Shown here: positions 6,830 to 14,406 of the stretch, in pieces
How positions within the stretch are numbered: position 1 is the stretch's first letter
Layout: each line of letters starts with the position of its first letter
Assembly (NCBI GenBank): GCA_964623625.1
Contig: CAZUUJ010000074.1
Location: 1 to 16,580, forward strand
DNA length: 16,580 bases
DNA from: CAZLGM01 sp964623625
GTDB lineage: Bacteria; Desulfobacterota; Desulfobulbia; Desulfobulbales; Desulfocapsaceae
Reading direction: 5' to 3'
Notes under the pieces: generated by a model
Databases searched by the model: none
Told to the model about the DNA's origin: nothing
The model's input: only the letters and a program-made list of their open reading frames with translations
Position numbers and translations under genes: made by a program

Positions 6830-7055
6830 GATGTTGGTGGGTAAGGGTTGATGCATGATTCCCGGTAAACAGGAACAAAGTGGGCCAATTTATCCTCTTC
6901 CTTTTAAATAACGGGAAATCCTAGAGTGAATGGCATGTGAACTTTTTCTATGTGTTTACTTGAATTTTCAGTTGATCTGTGTATAAATAACGAGTTTTCA
7001 AGTACAAAACTGATCAAGATATTGGAGTATGTTAACTAACTACCCGGAGTAGCGA
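6830..7055 (+). other. metK leader region
   Basis: Intergenic sequence between the amidohydrolase-like gene and metK. Besides the promoter candidate, it has an 8-bp inverted repeat TACTTGAA (6957-6964) / TTCAAGTA (6997-7004) and TTGATC / GATCAA (6973-6978 / 7012-7017). I looked for a known SAM or SAH riboswitch and did not recognise one. Confidence 0.4.
6960..6987 (+). promoter_or_regulatory. metK promoter candidate
   Basis: TTGAAT (6960-6965), a 16-base spacer and TATAAA (6982-6987). Transcription would start near 6994, about 60 bases before the metK start, inside the inverted-repeat region described for the leader. Confidence 0.45.
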
Positions 7056-8225
7056 ATGAAAAGTCAAAACTATCTGTTCACATCCGAGTCTGTATCTGAA
7101 GGACATCCTGACAAGGTTGCCGATCAGATTTCAGACTCTATTCTTGATGCTCTTCTGGAGCAGGATAAATATTCCCGTGTCGGCTGTGAGACTCTGGTTA
7201 CCACCGGCATGGTTCTGGTCGCAGGCGAAATAACCACAAGCGCATGGGTTGATATGCCGGAGATCGCCAGAAACAGGATTAAGGAAATCGGCTATAACTC
7301 CTCTGATATGGGATTTGACTGGCAGTCATGTGCTATCATGACTTCTATCGATAAGCAGTCGGCTGATATTGCCATGGGTGTTGATGAAGGAACCGGTGTT
7401 GACCTTGAGCAGGGTGCCGGTGATCAGGGGCTGATGTTCGGTTATGCCTGCACGGATACCGACGACTTCATGCCTATGCCTATCTATTACGCCCACCTGC
7501 TGACTAAAAAGCAATCCGAAGTGCGGAAGGCTGGGAACCTTCCCTGGCTGCGCCCGGATGCTAAAAGCCAGGTTACCGTTCAATATGAAAATGGCTCTCC
7601 GAAACGGATCGACGCGGTGGTCCTCTCTACTCAGCATAGCCCAGATGTGAGCTATGATGATCTCAAAGAAGGCATTATGGAGGAAATCATTAAGCCGATC
7701 CTGCCTGCCGAGATGCTGGATGGTGATACCAACTACCTTATCAATCCTACCGGCCGTTTCGTTATTGGCGGACCTGTAGGCGACTGTGGTGTAACCGGAC
7801 GAAAGATCATTGTCGATACTTATGGCGGCAAGGGCTATCACGGCGGCGGCGCCTTCTCCGGTAAAGATCCTTCCAAGGTGGATCGTTCCTCTTCCTATAT
7901 GGGAAGATACATTGCCAAGAATATAGTCGCAGCTGGAATTGCCAAAGAGATCGATGTCCAGGTTGCCTATGCCATCGGAATTGCCCAACCGGTATCGGTT
8001 AATGTGAACAGCTTCGGCACCGGTGTGATCAGTGATGAAAAGATCAACGAGATCATCAAGAGTTACTTTGATCTGAGGCCCAAAGCAATTATCCAGCATC
8101 TCGACCTGCTCAGACCAATCTATACCGCAACAGCTTCCTATGGTCATTTCGGCAGACCTGAACCGGAATTTACATGGGAAAAAATCGATAAGATTGATGA
8201 ATTGCGTGACGCTGCCGGTCTGTAA
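7056..8225 (+). CDS. metK: S-adenosylmethionine synthetase
   Basis: A 389-residue methionine adenosyltransferase that makes S-adenosylmethionine from methionine and ATP in the cytosol, releasing phosphate and pyrophosphate. Diagnostic segments are present: ESVSEGHPDKVADQISDS near residue 11 with the catalytic histidine, GAGDQGLMFGYA, and the phosphate loop GGGAFSGKDPSKVDRS; the C-terminal segment PIYTATASYGHFGR also fits. The length is normal for bacterial MetK. The start at 7056 has CCGGAG with a seven-base spacer. The gene has its own promoter candidate and a strong terminator right after it, so it can be expressed independently of the ridA pair. Nothing looks damaged. Confidence 0.98.
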   Translation: MKSQNYLFTSESVSEGHPDKVADQISDSILDALLEQDKYSRVGCETLVTTGMVLVAGEITTSAWVDMPEIARNRIKEIGYNSSDMGFDWQSCAIMTSIDKQSADIAMGVDEGTGVDLEQGAGDQGLMFGYACTDTDDFMPMPIYYAHLLTKKQSEVRKAGNLPWLRPDAKSQVTVQYENGSPKRIDAVVLSTQHSPDVSYDDLKEGIMEEIIKPILPAEMLDGDTNYLINPTGRFVIGGPVGDCGVTGRKIIVDTYGGKGYHGGGAFSGKDPSKVDRSSSYMGRYIAKNIVAAGIAKEIDVQVAYAIGIAQPVSVNVNSFGTGVISDEKINEIIKSYFDLRPKAIIQHLDLLRPIYTATASYGHFGRPEPEFTWEKIDKIDELRDAAGL

Positions 8226-8247
8226 TTAAATCCTGCTAATTAAAAGG

Positions 8248-8287
8248 AAAAGCCCCGGTTGTGTGTTTGATCAACCGGGGCTTTTTT
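8248..8287 (+). terminator. Rho-independent terminator of metK
   Basis: AGCCCCGGTTG (8251-8261) pairs perfectly with CAACCGGGGCT (8272-8282) across a 10-base loop. The stem is preceded by an A-run and followed by a T-run (8282-8287), 22 bases after the metK stop. The flanking A and T runs could also serve the opposite strand. Confidence 0.93.
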
Positions 8288-8294
8288 GTTGGGT

Positions 8295-8399
8295 AAGCAT
8301 CCGCTAGCACTGCATCTTTGGACGATTCAACCAAACGATGTCGGCTCTACTCTAATCGTATGGTTAAACCGTCCAAAGCTACAGCACTATCGAACGCTT
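8295..8399. repeat. Long imperfect palindrome of unknown type
   Basis: Left arm 8295-8339 and right arm 8355-8399 are inverted copies with a 15-base centre. The inner 24 bases of each arm (8316-8339 and 8355-8378) match at 21 positions; the outer parts match more loosely, several differences being transitions that could still pair as G-U. It lies 8 bases after the metK terminator and inside the convergent metK/glcF gap. It does not have the end boxes of an integron attC site. It may be a small non-autonomous mobile element or a structured transcript. Confidence 0.55.
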
Positions 8400-8417
8400 C
8401 GGAGATCTGGGTATGTT

Positions 8418-8469
8418 TCACTCCTGGTAACGACAAAACGTAGACCGTTGTCGCGAAGGAGCAAAGTGA
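8418..8469. repeat. Second hairpin-forming sequence next to the long palindrome
   Basis: CGACA (8431-8435) pairs with TGTCG (8449-8453), with ACG/CGT stacked inside after a two-base bulge and a TAGAC loop. Outside it, CTCCT (8421-8425) can pair with AGGAG (8457-8461). Together with the palindrome just before it, most of the 8226-8538 gene-free gap is foldable sequence. Confidence 0.35.
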
Positions 8470-8538
8470 CCGTGGCGATTTTATAAAATACAACAAGTAC
8501 ACCTGATCCTGATGAGCCTTTTTATCTTGATGAGGTTT

Positions 8539-9792
8539 CTATTCCAGGGCTTCATCCATTAATTCCAGCAGATGAACGGCTCGTACGTCAAGCCCGGCAT
8601 GGTTGATACTATCCTGTAGCTGCATGATACAACCAGGGCAGGCGGTGGCGATCAGTTGAGCACCACTATCTCTTAACCCCTCCATCTTCTGAGTACCGAT
8701 TGCCCGGCTGGTGTCATAATGGAAGACCGAAAAGGTCCCCCCCAGCCCACAGCATCTGGCTGCTCCCTCCATTTCAATAAAGTCCACGTGTGGGAGTGAT
8801 TGCAGCAGTTGTCTGGGTTCCCGAATAATATTCTGCAATTTCAGATGACAGGGGTCATGGTAAGTGACTTTTATTCTGTTTTTTTGCTTTTCCATTTCCG
8901 CCAATTGCTCAAACAAACCGATTCGCTGTAATAGTACGTTGAAATCGACTATTTTTTCGCTGAAGTGAGCTTGATCTGTTTTCATGGAAGCGTAATACTC
9001 ACCGACGGTGCCGTTACAGGAGGCGCAGGCTGTAACGATAGTGTCCACCTTTCTGTCACTGAAAGCCTTGATATTGTTTGTTGCAAGTTTGGATACCAGT
9101 TCACCGTTGCCGGAGGTGAGGGCAGGCAGACCGCAGCATTGCTGGACAAAAGGTGTATAGATCGAATAACCGAGGTTCTTGAGAATCGAGACCATTTGTT
9201 CGCCGATCTCGGGGTAAAGATAGGTGATGGAGCAGCCTGCAAAAAAGCCGATGGCCGGCTGCTCCACTTTCCCCTCGATGTATTCCGGTATCCGTTCAAA
9301 CAGGTTGTTGCGGGCCGGTTTCGGCAGCGTTCGGTTTTCGGTGAACGTTGTTGGAATACGCAGACGCAGTCCACTTGACTGGGGAATTTCCTTCAGAACA
9401 AGAGGCGAAAGCATAGAGCTGGTTCTGGCAAGGGTGTTCATTATTTTTTTTGAGCCGAGTATGGTTGAAATGGACTTTCCCATAAAAGAGAGTCCTTTTT
9501 CATCGGTTATCCGGCGTCGGACAGCACCTACGATTTCCTGGGTCGGGACATTAATTGGACATTTGTGCGTACAGGAACCGCACATAAGGCACATATCGAT
9601 ATCACTTTCAAAGGCTCTAGCAAGTTTTGTATCGCCATCTAGAAGAGCAGCAGCCAAAGCTATTTTCCCTCTGGCCACCGCGCCCTCTTTTTTAGTTACC
9701 AGATAGGTGGGGCAGTGGGCCTGACAGGCTCCGCATTTCACACATTGGCGGATAACCTCTTCGAAATCTTCTAAAATCTTATGCTGGCTCAT
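8539..9792 (-). CDS. glcF: Iron-sulfur subunit of a glycolate/D-lactate-type dehydrogenase
   Basis: A 417-residue Fe-S protein that passes electrons from the FAD subunit to the respiratory chain. Two ferredoxin-type 4Fe-4S motifs are near the N-terminus: C17-x2-C20-x2-C23-x3-C27-P and C68-x2-C71-x2-C74-x3-C78-P. Two CCG (cysteine-rich) domains follow: FFAGCS near residue 183 with CCG at 219-221 and CASC at 256-259, then HDPCHL near 312 with CCG at 347-349 and CPGC at 385-388. This is the GlcF layout. The start is 15 bases after the stop of the FAD-subunit gene and has no clear Shine-Dalgarno, so translational coupling is likely. Substrate (glycolate or D-lactate) cannot be read from this subunit; in sulfate reducers lactate oxidation is a common use. 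Confidence 0.93.
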   Translation of the reverse strand: MSQHKILEDFEEVIRQCVKCGACQAHCPTYLVTKKEGAVARGKIALAAALLDGDTKLARAFESDIDMCLMCGSCTHKCPINVPTQEIVGAVRRRITDEKGLSFMGKSISTILGSKKIMNTLARTSSMLSPLVLKEIPQSSGLRLRIPTTFTENRTLPKPARNNLFERIPEYIEGKVEQPAIGFFAGCSITYLYPEIGEQMVSILKNLGYSIYTPFVQQCCGLPALTSGNGELVSKLATNNIKAFSDRKVDTIVTACASCNGTVGEYYASMKTDQAHFSEKIVDFNVLLQRIGLFEQLAEMEKQKNRIKVTYHDPCHLKLQNIIREPRQLLQSLPHVDFIEMEGAARCCGLGGTFSVFHYDTSRAIGTQKMEGLRDSGAQLIATACPGCIMQLQDSINHAGLDVRAVHLLELMDEALE

Positions 9793-9807
9793 TGGTGATT
9801 GGACGGA

Positions 9808-11190
9808 CTAGCTTGTGCCTGTAAAGATTTTTCCCGGATTGAGAATATTATTCGGGTCAAATGCCTGTTTGACCCGTTGCATGACTCTGATGGTCTCATC
9901 GCTCAGTTCAATGTTGAGATAAGGCGCTTTTGCCGTGCCGATGCCGTGTTCCCCCGAGATGGAACCGTCCAGTGAAACAACGGTTCGGAAAACTTCCCGA
10001 ATTGCCGCATCAACCTTCTCCCCCATGCCGGCTTTTTTCAAGTCCACCATGATATTCACATGGATATTCCCGTCACCGGCATGACCGAAACAGACAATTG
10101 GAATATCAAATCCGGAAGAAAGAGTATCAAGTTTTCGAATCATCTCAGGTATCCTGGACCGCGGAACGACAATGTCTTCATTGAACTTGTTCGGGGCCAG
10201 TTTTTTCAAACTCGGTGAAATAACGCGGCGAACCTGCCAGATTGCTTCCGATTCTTCATCGCTGCCGCTTATACTGGTTTCGATAACGCCATGTTCTTTG
10301 ACGGCATCCAGAACCCGTTCTGCCTGGGAATCAAGTATCTCCGGGTCGCCATCGATCTCAATGATCAATATGGCCTGGCAGCTTTTGTTTATTTCAATGG
10401 GGGATTGATCCCGAATGGTGTTGATTGTGGCTCTATCCATGAATTCAAGGGCCGTCGGAATAATTTTCGCTCTGGTAATAGCTGAGACCGCTTCCGCTGC
10501 ACCGTCAATTGAGGTAAATTGTACGAGCATCGTCTTTTTGGCGGCCGGTTTTGGCAGCAGTTTGAGAAAAATCCTGGTGACAATGCCAAGGGTACCCTCG
10601 GAGCCGACCATGAGTTTTGTCAGATCATAGCCCACCACGTTTTTTAAGGTTTTGCCACCGGTAATGATCACATCACCAGTTGGCGTTACCACTTCAAGTC
10701 CAAGGATATAATCTCCGGTAACACCATACTTGACACAACGGGGACCACCGCTGTTCTCGGCCACATTACCGCCAAGAGTGCAGAATTCTTTGGATGCCGG
10801 GTCGGGAGGATAGAATAGCCCAAGTTTTTCTACGGCACGCTGTAAAACAGCGGTAACCACACCCGGTTCAACCTCGGCAGTGAGGTTGTCTGTATCGATG
10901 TCGAGTATCCTATCCATGGTTGTCAGGACCAGGACAATACCTCCCTGGACAGGCAGGCTGCCTCCACTGAAACCGCTGCCGGCACCACGGGGCAGGATTG
11001 GAATTTTTTCCTGGTTGGCCAATTGGACAACCAGCTGTATCTCCCCGGTGGAGCTGGCATACACCACAACTTCCGGCATGTGTTTCTGTTGGGTGGCGTC
11101 GTATGAGTGAGTAATTCTGTCCGCGTCTGCCGCCAACACATTATCTTTGCCGACAATCTCTATCAAACGGTTGACAACTTGATCATCCAT
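9808..11190 (-). CDS. glcD: FAD-binding subunit of a glycolate/D-lactate-type dehydrogenase
   Basis: A 460-residue flavoprotein of the GlcD/D-lactate dehydrogenase family, oxidising a 2-hydroxy acid to the 2-oxo acid. The N-terminal PCMH-type FAD domain shows PRGAGSGFSGGSLPV near residue 68, LGGNVAENSGGPRCVKYG near 139, GGKTLKNVVGYDLTKLMVG near 178 and GSEGTLGIVT. The C-terminal FAD-oxidase domain has CFGHAGDGNIHVN, SGEHGIGTAKAPYL and the family-typical ending NPGKIF. The ATG at 11190 is the only sensible start, although the nearest GGAG is about 14 bases upstream, an unusually long spacing. The Fe-S subunit gene follows at once, forming a two-gene operon. No GlcE-like third subunit is visible, which leans toward the two-subunit D-lactate dehydrogenase or glycolate oxidase type. 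Confidence 0.95.
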   Translation of the reverse strand: MDDQVVNRLIEIVGKDNVLAADADRITHSYDATQQKHMPEVVVYASSTGEIQLVVQLANQEKIPILPRGAGSGFSGGSLPVQGGIVLVLTTMDRILDIDTDNLTAEVEPGVVTAVLQRAVEKLGLFYPPDPASKEFCTLGGNVAENSGGPRCVKYGVTGDYILGLEVVTPTGDVIITGGKTLKNVVGYDLTKLMVGSEGTLGIVTRIFLKLLPKPAAKKTMLVQFTSIDGAAEAVSAITRAKIIPTALEFMDRATINTIRDQSPIEINKSCQAILIIEIDGDPEILDSQAERVLDAVKEHGVIETSISGSDEESEAIWQVRRVISPSLKKLAPNKFNEDIVVPRSRIPEMIRKLDTLSSGFDIPIVCFGHAGDGNIHVNIMVDLKKAGMGEKVDAAIREVFRTVVSLDGSISGEHGIGTAKAPYLNIELSDETIRVMQRVKQAFDPNNILNPGKIFTGTS

Positions 11191-11339
11191 GGCTGTTATT
11201 CTAACTCCGGGAAATATGTAGTGTTAAAACAGGTACACTATTCTTTTTCATAGGATACCTTGATCAAACAAACAGTTATCATTTACTGCTTTAAAAGCAA
11301 TAGAACTTTTTGCCAGCTTTAAAATATGTAAATTATAGT
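11191..11339. other. Upstream region of the glcDF operon
   Basis: AT-rich sequence between the FAD-subunit gene and the transposase relic. It contains a short palindrome TGCTTTAAAAGCA (11287-11299) about 100 bases upstream of the start. I find no promoter on the minus strand that I would defend. Confidence 0.35.
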
Positions 11340-11941
11340 TATGGGGTCAGGCTTGACAAATGGGCATTTCTTTCCCGGGTGATAAATATGGTAAGGAAAC
11401 CGCGACTTCATTATCCTGGCGCTTGCTATCATGACATCTTGAGGGGTAATAGCGGCCAAGATATTTTCTTTGATCAACAGGATCGAACAAAGCTCTTCTT
11501 TCTGCTCCAGATAGGGTCTTCTGGTATACCTGGGTATGATAGATGTTCCATGGGTAACCACCGGCTGGATTTTGTTGAGGTTTTCCAAAACGCAGAAGCT
11601 GGTTGTAGAGTTGTATAGCGATTTTGTTCTAGCCGGCAGAGAAGATGGGCATAGGAAAGAATTTCACCAATGAACAATTTATGGAAGGGTTCTTGGTCAA
11701 GATAGTTTTGGAGAAGAGGCATTTATCAAGGAATCATTCTCTAGCGGCCTATATTGTTCGTTATACAGAGCATCTTGGTTTGACGGAATTGAGCCGGAAA
11801 CTCCAGCGGGATTTGTCCGGACTCAGTCAAGTAGCCTCTGGACTTGATAAAAAATGATAACCGACAAAATGCTGTTCAGCCATATAAAGAGGATACAAGA
11901 ATCATTGCGGAAAACATCCATAAGTCAAGCCTGACCCCATA
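11340..11941. mobile_element. Degraded REP/RAYT-type element with 18-bp inverted ends
   Basis: TATGGGGTCAGGCTTGAC (11340-11357) and GTCAAGCCTGACCCCATA (11924-11941) are perfect inverted repeats enclosing a broken Y1 transposase gene. GGGGTCAGGCTTGA-type ends around RAYT genes are a pattern I know from many bacterial genomes. The unit is 602 bases, shorter than an intact one should be. Its right end stops 32 bases from the deacetylase stop codon. No target-site duplication is evident. Confidence 0.8.
11388..11857 (+). pseudogene. REP-associated tyrosine transposase (RAYT, Y1 family), decayed
   Basis: The N-terminus is recognisable: MVRKPRLHYPGACYHDILRGN, then QDIFFDQQDRTKLFFLLQ, as in Y1_Tnp/RAYT proteins. 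The expected LMPNHxHLL metal-binding motif survives only as CSMGNHRLDF near 11540, with the reading disturbed, and the middle of the gene is missing. Downstream fragments appear in other frames: VLAGREDGHRKEFHQ followed by a stop (about 11625-11677), then the C-terminal DnaA-like helix-turn-helix LTELSRKLQRDLSGLSQVAS ending at 11857. The total of about 470 bases is well short of a functional RAYT gene, and the frame changes at least once. The element cannot encode an active transposase, but its ends are intact, so it could have been mobilised by a copy elsewhere. Confidence 0.8.
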
Positions 11942-11973
11942 CTGACCCATGACTCATGATTAACCCGGATTCC

Positions 11974-12717
11974 TCATCCTTGAAGCCCCACGAGAAATGC
12001 GAGAACGTTTTTTCCGAGAACGTCGTGATTATACCCCCCTTCCAGAATCCCATAACACCCACCTCCGTTTCGGATTGCCGCTTCCCGAACCCATTTACCC
12101 ATGATCTTATAATCAGAAGTGAGGAGCAGACCTCCCCAATCTTGCTCATGATTATCAAATCCAGCAGAAACAGCAATAATGTCAGCCCGGGTCGACTCTA
12201 ACCCACGATGAACCTCTTCAAGGTAGGCTTCACGTTCCAGGGACTCCGGATTATGTATTTCAACCCATGGTTCCTGGCCAAGGATGTTTATGTTTCCATC
12301 ACCTATGTGAAGATCGAAATCGAGAACATAAGCTTGCTTGATGTTTTTTTCAGCATGCAAATGATAGAGCGATATTGCCATATTATTAAAAAAGCAGAAT
12401 CCCCAGCTGCTGTTTGCCGAAGCATGATGCCCAGGTGGTCGGATGAGGCCGAAACTCGGTTTAGTCATACCGCTGACCGCCGCCTGTATGGCGCCACCAG
12501 CTGCTAAAGACGCTATTTTATAAAGACCTGCCTCCCGTATCAATTCAAAGTGGAAACGGTCGTGTGCCGCAAGTATGTCATCTTCAGTGGCAGGAACACA
12601 GTCAATAAATTCAACATAGGGTTTTATTTCCTTAACAATTGACTCCATCCGGCCTTTTTTGGCTGCTGAATCTCTGGCGTACTTCTCATAGAAGAGCGGG
12701 TGAAAAAAAACTTTCAT
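11974..12717 (-). CDS. Compact histone deacetylase family (acetylpolyamine amidohydrolase-like) protein
   Basis: A 247-residue zinc deacetylase of the HDAC/AcuC/AphA superfamily. The general acid-base pair is RPPGHHA (H97, H98). Zinc ligands are D135 and H137 in DFDLHIGDG and D188 in SAGFDNHEQD; GGY near residue 229 supplies the catalytic tyrosine. Bacterial relatives usually have more than 300 residues. Here the segment between DFDLHIGDG and SAGFD is very short, so loops that shape the substrate pocket are reduced. All catalytic positions are kept, so activity is likely. The substrate is unknown: acetylpolyamine, acetylated protein lysine or another amide. The start at 12717 has AAGGG about 10 bases upstream. 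It is a single gene, with the transposon relic just past its 3' end. Confidence 0.9.
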   Translation of the reverse strand: MKVFFHPLFYEKYARDSAAKKGRMESIVKEIKPYVEFIDCVPATEDDILAAHDRFHFELIREAGLYKIASLAAGGAIQAAVSGMTKPSFGLIRPPGHHASANSSWGFCFFNNMAISLYHLHAEKNIKQAYVLDFDLHIGDGNINILGQEPWVEIHNPESLEREAYLEEVHRGLESTRADIIAVSAGFDNHEQDWGGLLLTSDYKIMGKWVREAAIRNGGGCYGILEGGYNHDVLGKNVLAFLVGLQG

Positions 12718-13217
12718 ATTGGCAATACCCTTGTTGTTGTAGATCAGTTAGAGAGATTCTTGTTAACCCTTTTTAAAAATAGAACATTTTCTGATTACAC
12801 ATAGAGCTTAACCTAGCACGAGGTAATGTCAATTTGCCAGTCCAGCCTTTAGTCAAGGATCATTTGCTATTGGGTAATACAACTCGGTATTATACTGTTA
12901 TTTCCAGGTTTACAGTAGAAATCCGGTTGAAATACATGATCCTTGAAAAACGTCTGTCAAACCGATAACACCTCTTTTGCCAACCAGGCGGACAATAATT
13001 GGTAATTAGAAAACGATTTATTCTGGAAAAATAATCAGCTGATTCTGATATTATGGCTGTTACTCGAACAGGATGCAAGGTGATCGTAAGAAATACTATT
13101 TCAACACCTGCCATTTGTTTTATGTGATACTTTGTCAACTGTATTCAATCTTGAGGACCGTAACAGTTACGGCCGCCGTTTCTCGGGGTTCATACAATAT
13201 GTCAGAAAAATGATATT
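12718..13217. other. AT-rich intergenic sequence without a supported gene
   Basis: About 500 bases with no convincing coding region on either strand. It has short palindromes: AATCAGCTGATT (13033-13044) and CCGTAACAGTTACGG (13158-13172, seven-base arms around one A). The second resembles a dimeric regulator site but lies over 400 bases before the LuxR-type gene. Confidence 0.5.
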
Positions 13218-13433
13218 GATAATAAATTGTCAGGATTGTGTTTTTCCTGGCATGGTAACAGACCTTAGACGTCGATTCATGGAAGAGGGGCATTTCCAGC
13301 GTCAGATGAATCATTTTTGTTCAGTACTGATATCCATTTTGCCCGGTTTTGCTTTATCGAGTCGAAATAATCGGCTTCAAGATCTTAAATTTTCTCGTGC
13401 AGGGAGTGGTGTGAATAACGAGTTCCTGTCACT
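13218..13433 (+). repeat. Diverged direct repeat, copy A
   Basis: This stretch aligns colinearly with 16195-16411, with a net length difference of one base. Identical blocks include AATAAATTGTCAGG (13221-13234), TTTTGCTTTATCGAGT (13347-13362) and TTCAAGATCTTAAAT (13376-13390). It lies about 160 bases before the PAS-LuxR gene. An open frame runs through it on the plus strand and ends at 13440, but copy B breaks that frame, so I do not call a gene. Confidence 0.8.
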
Positions 13434-13595
13434 TTTATAGAGCTGTTTTAATGAATAGCGGTTGAAGAGGTTTCTAAAAGAAGATAGGCTGCATAAACAG
13501 TTCTGAATGTAAAACATCAGAATTTTAATTTTACTTGCTAGAAAGTTGCATTGATCACAGTGGTATTTTAGCAAAGTCTGTTTTTGAGGTTTAAA

Positions 13596-14297
13596 ATGTC
13601 ACATTCCCAACAAAACAAAGATGTTAATATAGGTCTTGATGATCTGTTTTCTGGACTTGGTAGCACTATTTTGGAATCTATTCGTACCCCTTTTGGTATT
13701 TTCAGCACTGATTTTGAGATTCTCTGGATAAACAGATTGCTTGCAACCATTCATCGCTGTAGGGCAGAAGAGGCTATTGGGAAGATCTGCTATGAAACAT
13801 TTTATGGTTGCGACAAGGTTTGCGATACCTGCTTTCTTGAAGAGGTCAAGTCTCATGGGCGAACTGTAGTGTTAGAGAAGTCCCACGTATTTCCAGGAGG
13901 CAAGGAAAGATGGGGAGAAATTCATGCCTATCCTGTTAGAGGTAAGGACAAATCTCTGGTTGCAATGGTTGTAATAATTTTCGATATCACCTCACGCAAT
14001 GAAACTCTGGACAGAGAAAAAAAATATTCAGCCCTGTTATCTGATAAGCTCAACAAAAATGCTGAAAGCATGAAGTCAGATTTGGACAGTGATGAACCTC
14101 TTTTCCAAGAACTTTCCAAAAGAGAAACTGAAGTTCTTCGGTTGGTTGTTGATGGATATACTAATCCTCAGATATCACAAATGCTCAACATTAGTAACAA
14201 TACCGTAAAGAGGCACCTGAGTAACCTATTTCTTAAGCTCGATGTCTCAGATCGAACCCAAGCGGCTGTCCGGGCAATTAGGGAAAATCTTATTTAA
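13596..14297 (+). CDS. PAS domain LuxR-type transcriptional regulator with a cysteine cluster
   Basis: A 233-residue cytoplasmic regulator. A PAS domain spans about residues 20-135 (ILESIRTPFGIFSTDFEILWIN ... VIIFDITSRNE). Within it is C65-x6-C72-x3-C76-x2-C79 (CYETFYGCDKVCDTC), a pattern seen in some PAS domains of anaerobes that could hold a redox or metal group. A short coiled-looking linker follows, then a GerE/LuxR helix-turn-helix at about 172-233 (LSKRETEVLRLVVDGYTNPQISQML, NTVKRHLSNLFLKL). There is no receiver domain and no acyl-homoserine-lactone domain. The ATG at 13596 is fixed by TTGAGG six bases upstream. The alpha/beta hydrolase gene follows after 109 bases and is an obvious candidate target. 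The sensed signal is unknown. Confidence 0.9.
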   Translation: MSHSQQNKDVNIGLDDLFSGLGSTILESIRTPFGIFSTDFEILWINRLLATIHRCRAEEAIGKICYETFYGCDKVCDTCFLEEVKSHGRTVVLEKSHVFPGGKERWGEIHAYPVRGKDKSLVAMVVIIFDITSRNETLDREKKYSALLSDKLNKNAESMKSDLDSDEPLFQELSKRETEVLRLVVDGYTNPQISQMLNISNNTVKRHLSNLFLKLDVSDRTQAAVRAIRENLI

Positions 14298-14307
14298 TTT
14301 CTTTTTT

Positions 14308-14325
14308 ATCACCCTAATGGGTGAT
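14308..14325. other. Hairpin between the LuxR-type gene and the hydrolase gene
   Basis: ATCACCC (14308-14314) and GGGTGAT (14319-14325) form a seven-base stem with a TAAT loop just after the regulator stop. A T-run precedes the stem and none follows it on the plus strand, so it is a poor terminator for the regulator; it may be an operator or an mRNA stem. Confidence 0.4.
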
Positions 14326-14406
14326 GCGACCATTTCTCCAATTCTTTATTTTAAGGTTGAAATATGAGGCCTTGATGTTGAGCAATTAGCACTAGAGAGG
14401 AGAACT

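Noticed and set aside
6830..7055. SAM-responsive riboswitch before metK
   Set aside because: No SAM-I/II/IV/V or SAH core motif was recognisable; only short inverted repeats.
7326..8147. 273-codon minus-strand frame opposite metK
   Set aside because: Antisense of a highly conserved gene with strong codon bias; no recognisable domain.
8288..8403. Integron attC site
   Set aside because: The length and imperfect palindrome fit, but RYYYAAC at the left and GTTRRRY at the right are absent; GTTGGGT at 8288 is in the wrong orientation, and no integrase is seen.
12890..13138. 82-codon minus-strand ORF
   Set aside because: No family resemblance and no good ribosome binding site; composition looks like random AT-rich sequence.
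13132..13440. 102-codon plus-strand ORF running through repeat copy A
   Set aside because: It needs a TTG start, has no recognised domain, and the same frame in copy B has several stops, so coding constraint is not supported.
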